Part shown: positions 5,414 through 7,216 of the stretch, piece by piece
Layout of the letters: each line of letters starts with the position of its first letter
Position numbering within the stretch: the stretch's first letter is position 1
Source: an uncultured Oscillospiraceae bacterium
GTDB taxonomy: Bacteria > Bacillota > Clostridia > Oscillospirales > Acutalibacteraceae
Assembly: GCA_900549155.1 (NCBI GenBank)
Contig: URNF01000109.1
Span: 1 to 7,216 of the forward strand
Length of the DNA stretch: 7,216 nt
Reading direction: 5' to 3'
Translations under genes and position numbers: made by a program
The notes under the pieces: model-generated
The model's database searches: none
What the model saw: only the letters and a program-made list of their open reading frames with translations
What the model was told of the DNA's origin: nothing

Positions 5414-6733
5414 ATGACGGAGTATCAGCGGGAAGTGCTGCGGTGTATCGATCTTGAGGAGATCGGGATGGCGGACGTTGCGAAAACCAACACCGAAAAA
5501 TATCGCAAGGGGGCTTTCGCCGTCACCGTTGTCGGCGCCGACGGCGCGCCGCTCAAAGGCGCAAAGCTCCGCTTTGATCTGAAAAACCACGATTTCAAGT
5601 TCGGCAGCACGACATTTCTTGCCGACACCATCACGAAGCCGCAAGAAGCAAGGCTGTATCGAGAGCGGTTTGCAAAGCTGTTCAATCAGGGCGTTGTCGC
5701 TTTCTATTGGCGCGACGACGAGCCGACCGAGGGGCACTGCCGCTTCAAAAAGGACAGCCCCTATATCTACCGCCGCCCGCCGGCAGACACGGCGCTGGAA
5801 TTTTGCAAGGACGTGGGCGCACAGCCCAAGGGGCACAACCTCATTTGGCAAAACGACGCCATCGGCATCCCGGACTGGGCAAAGGACGACCAGGAGCATC
5901 TGAAAAGCGCGCTGATAAAGCGCATTCGCAAGATCGCAGAAGAATACGGCGACAAGATCCCTGTGTGGGATGTCACCAACGAGTGCACGGGTTTTTATAA
6001 CCACCATATGCCGCAAGGCTACGACACGCTCGCCTGGCTGCTTGCCACAAAGCTCATGTCCGACAACCATCTGATCCTCAACGACTATGCCTGCTTTTTT
6101 GACGATTTTCGCGGTCCGTTCTCCGCTTTGTATCTCCAGGCGCAAAAGCTCATGGCGCAGGGCGCAAAGATCGACGCCGTCGGCATGCAATATCACCTGT
6201 TCGAGGACAAGGCGGGGCTTTTGAACAAAGCGCGGCACAGCAATATGCTCAACGCGCGCCACATCTATCATGTGTTGGACACCTATGCAACGCTCGGCAC
6301 CGCGATGCATGTTTCCGAGGTCACCGTGCCGTCCCACGAGGGATCGGCGGAAGGTCTCGAGCTGCAGGCACGCATGGTGGAAAACCTCTATCGGCTGTGG
6401 TTCTCGCACCCTGCCGTCGGTTCGATCGTTTGGTGGAATTTGGCGGACGGCTTTGCTTTCCGCCATCCGTCGGATCCGAACTGGAACGAAAATGCCTACG
6501 GCGGCGGTCTTTTGCGCCACGACCTGTCGGCAAAGCCCGCCTATGATGTGCTCGACCGTCTCATCAACACCGAATGGCACACCGATGAAAAGACCGAAAC
6601 GGGCGAAAACGGCTTTGCGTCCTTCTCCGGATTTTACGGCACCTACACCGTCACCGTATCACACGGCGGCAAAGAGACGCACGCGACCGTTCACTTTGAA
6701 AAAGGAAAAACAAATTATACGATAACCGTATGA
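5414..6733 (+). CDS. GH10 family endo-beta-1,4-xylanase-like glycosidase, cytoplasmic
   Basis: This is a 439-residue protein from the ATG at 5414. A short N-terminal beta domain (about 34-68, with FAVTVVGADGAPLKGAKL) precedes the GH10 barrel (about 85-385). GH10 landmarks appear in order: KGHNLIW at 139-145, WDVTNE at 185-190 with acid/base E190, GMQYH at 257-261, HVSEV at 299-303 with nucleophile E302, and VWWNLADG at 339-346. A small C-terminal beta segment (about 400-439, GFYGTYTVTV) ends it. Family members cut beta-1,4-xylan backbones with retention of configuration. There is no signal peptide, so the likely substrate is imported xylo-oligosaccharide rather than polymer. HVSEV in place of the common ITELD-type nucleophile motif, and WQ instead of WH after the GHNL motif, mark it as a divergent subgroup, but all catalytic positions are kept. 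It is a single-gene unit with its own promoter and terminator, divergent from the AraC-type regulator. Confidence 0.92.
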   Translation: MTEYQREVLRCIDLEEIGMADVAKTNTEKYRKGAFAVTVVGADGAPLKGAKLRFDLKNHDFKFGSTTFLADTITKPQEARLYRERFAKLFNQGVVAFYWRDDEPTEGHCRFKKDSPYIYRRPPADTALEFCKDVGAQPKGHNLIWQNDAIGIPDWAKDDQEHLKSALIKRIRKIAEEYGDKIPVWDVTNECTGFYNHHMPQGYDTLAWLLATKLMSDNHLILNDYACFFDDFRGPFSALYLQAQKLMAQGAKIDAVGMQYHLFEDKAGLLNKARHSNMLNARHIYHVLDTYATLGTAMHVSEVTVPSHEGSAEGLELQARMVENLYRLWFSHPAVGSIVWWNLADGFAFRHPSDPNWNENAYGGGLLRHDLSAKPAYDVLDRLINTEWHTDEKTETGENGFASFSGFYGTYTVTVSHGGKETHATVHFEKGKTNYTITV

Positions 6734-6776
6734 GGGTATGGTTTCCACGCAGAATGACATTTTCAGATTTCCGGGT

Positions 6777-6807
6777 CCCGACGTTTACGCGCGTCGGGGC
6801 TCGTTTT
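6777..6807 (+). terminator. Rho-independent terminator of the GH10 gene
   Basis: CCCGACG (6777-6783) pairs with CGTCGGG (6792-6798) around an 8-base loop, followed by TCGTTTT on the plus strand. The stem can extend by a T-G wobble and a G-C pair (6776/6799 and 6775/6800). It begins 44 bases after the GH10 stop codon. The U-run is short and interrupted, so strength is uncertain. Confidence 0.65.
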
Positions 6808-6816
6808 GCAATAAAA

Positions 6817-6846
6817 ATCCCGTTGCCGCAAAAGCGACAACGGGAT
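6817..6846 (-). terminator. Rho-independent terminator of the ABC permease gene
   Basis: The nine bases 6817-6825 pair perfectly with 6838-6846. After one C-A mismatch, three more pairs close an AAAA loop (6830-6833). On the minus strand the stem is followed directly by a T-rich tract, and the hairpin begins nine bases after the permease stop codon. It could also back up termination from the GH10 side, where a looser T-rich run follows at 6853-6857. Confidence 0.85.
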
Positions 6847-6855
6847 CTGTCATTT

Positions 6856-7215
6856 TTATTCGCCGGTGATGCCGGAACGTTCCACGCTTTCCACAAACTG
6901 CTTTTGCAGAATGAGGTACAGAATAACGGTCGGCAGGATGGACAGCAACGTGCCCGCCAGCTGCAACGCCTCGTTGGTCTTGTTGACCACGTCCGCAGCG
7001 CCGCCGTTCTCACTGCTGGCGGCAGAATCGCCGTACAGCTGCGAGAACATCTGGTTGAACTCCTGCAGACGCTTCGGCAGCGTCTTGATGTTCGAGGAGA
7101 ACAGGCTGAGGTCGGTGGTCTCATTCCAATACCACACAAAGCTGAACAGCAGGCACAAAACAATGGCGCCGCTTGCCGCAGGCATCGCGATCTTGTAATA
7201 GATCTTGAACTTTCC
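6856..7215 (-). CDS. Sugar ABC-transporter permease (MalG/CUT1 type), C-terminal 119 residues
   Basis: The frame is open to the right window edge and ends with TAA at 6856-6858, so only the C-terminal part is present. The first visible residues, GKFKIYYKIAMPAA, match the segment after the EAA loop, which contacts the ATPase in binding-protein-dependent permeases. Two membrane spans follow: one around AIVLCLLFSFVWYW, leading into WNE, and a last one around TLLSILPTVILYLILQ. The tail KQFVESVERSGITGE is typical of the MalG/MsmG half of CUT1 oligosaccharide importers. The stretch between the spans includes a soluble, Ser/Gly/Asn-rich loop, about 20 residues longer than in plain MalG-like proteins by my estimate. 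The partner permease and binding protein are presumably upstream, to the right of this window. Together with the cytoplasmic glycosidases, an oligosaccharide importer fits well, but the transported sugar is not shown. Confidence 0.9.
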   Translation of the reverse strand, partial: GKFKIYYKIAMPAASGAIVLCLLFSFVWYWNETTDLSLFSSNIKTLPKRLQEFNQMFSQLYGDSAASSENGGAADVVNKTNEALQLAGTLLSILPTVILYLILQKQFVESVERSGITGE

Positions 7216-7216
7216 T

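Noticed and set aside
5357..6580. A 407-codon minus-strand open frame opposite the GH10 gene.
   Set aside because: Long but without a recognisable motif. The opposite strand has all GH10 landmarks in order, so this is a mirror frame caused by codon bias.
1..7216. Defence system, CRISPR array, insertion sequence or tRNA.
   Set aside because: No repeat-spacer pattern, transposase, terminal inverted repeats or cloverleaf was seen. SLOG domains do occur in some defence systems, but this one has a compact YpsA-like build and no effector gene beside it.

Overview
The window looks like a carbohydrate-utilisation region of a fermentative Firmicute, most likely a gut or rumen clostridium of the Oscillospiraceae/Ruminococcaceae type. 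This is inferred from strong AGGAGG-type ribosome binding sites, sigma-A-like promoters with 17-base spacers, Firmicute-style rho-independent terminators, a YpsA-like SLOG protein and the style of the ABC permease. The species cannot be named from the sequence.

Layout, left to right. Bases 1-3764 hold a three-gene minus-strand operon. It is transcribed from a clear promoter at 3836-3864 in the order DUF4091/GH123-like glycosidase, FAD-dependent oxidoreductase, NodB-type polysaccharide deacetylase. The deacetylase runs off the left edge, and the last two genes overlap by ATGA. Divergent from this operon, 4005-4472 (+) encodes a small YpsA/DUF1273 SLOG protein with its own extended -10 promoter. 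It converges on an AraC-family regulator (4515-5276, minus), and the two share one perfect 17-bp hairpin terminator. Divergent from the araC-type gene, with back-to-back promoters, is a GH10 xylanase-family gene (5414-6733, +). It converges on the 3' end of a MalG-type sugar ABC-transporter permease (6856 to the right edge, minus). Two terminator hairpins separate that pair.

How the genes fit together (inference). None of the three carbohydrate-active enzymes has a signal peptide, so they probably act in the cytoplasm on oligosaccharides brought in by an ABC importer, whose permease is partly visible. The GH10 enzyme would cut xylo-oligosaccharides and the deacetylase would remove acetyl groups. 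The GH123-like enzyme would remove a terminal, possibly N-acetylated, sugar. The FAD enzyme has no assignable substrate. The AraC-type protein is the natural candidate regulator of the GH10 gene and perhaps of the three-gene operon.

No established defence system, CRISPR array, mobile element, tRNA or rRNA gene was seen. The least ordinary points are the glycosidase/FAD oxidoreductase/deacetylase operon, the lower GC of its first gene, and short repeated motifs in both divergent promoter regions.
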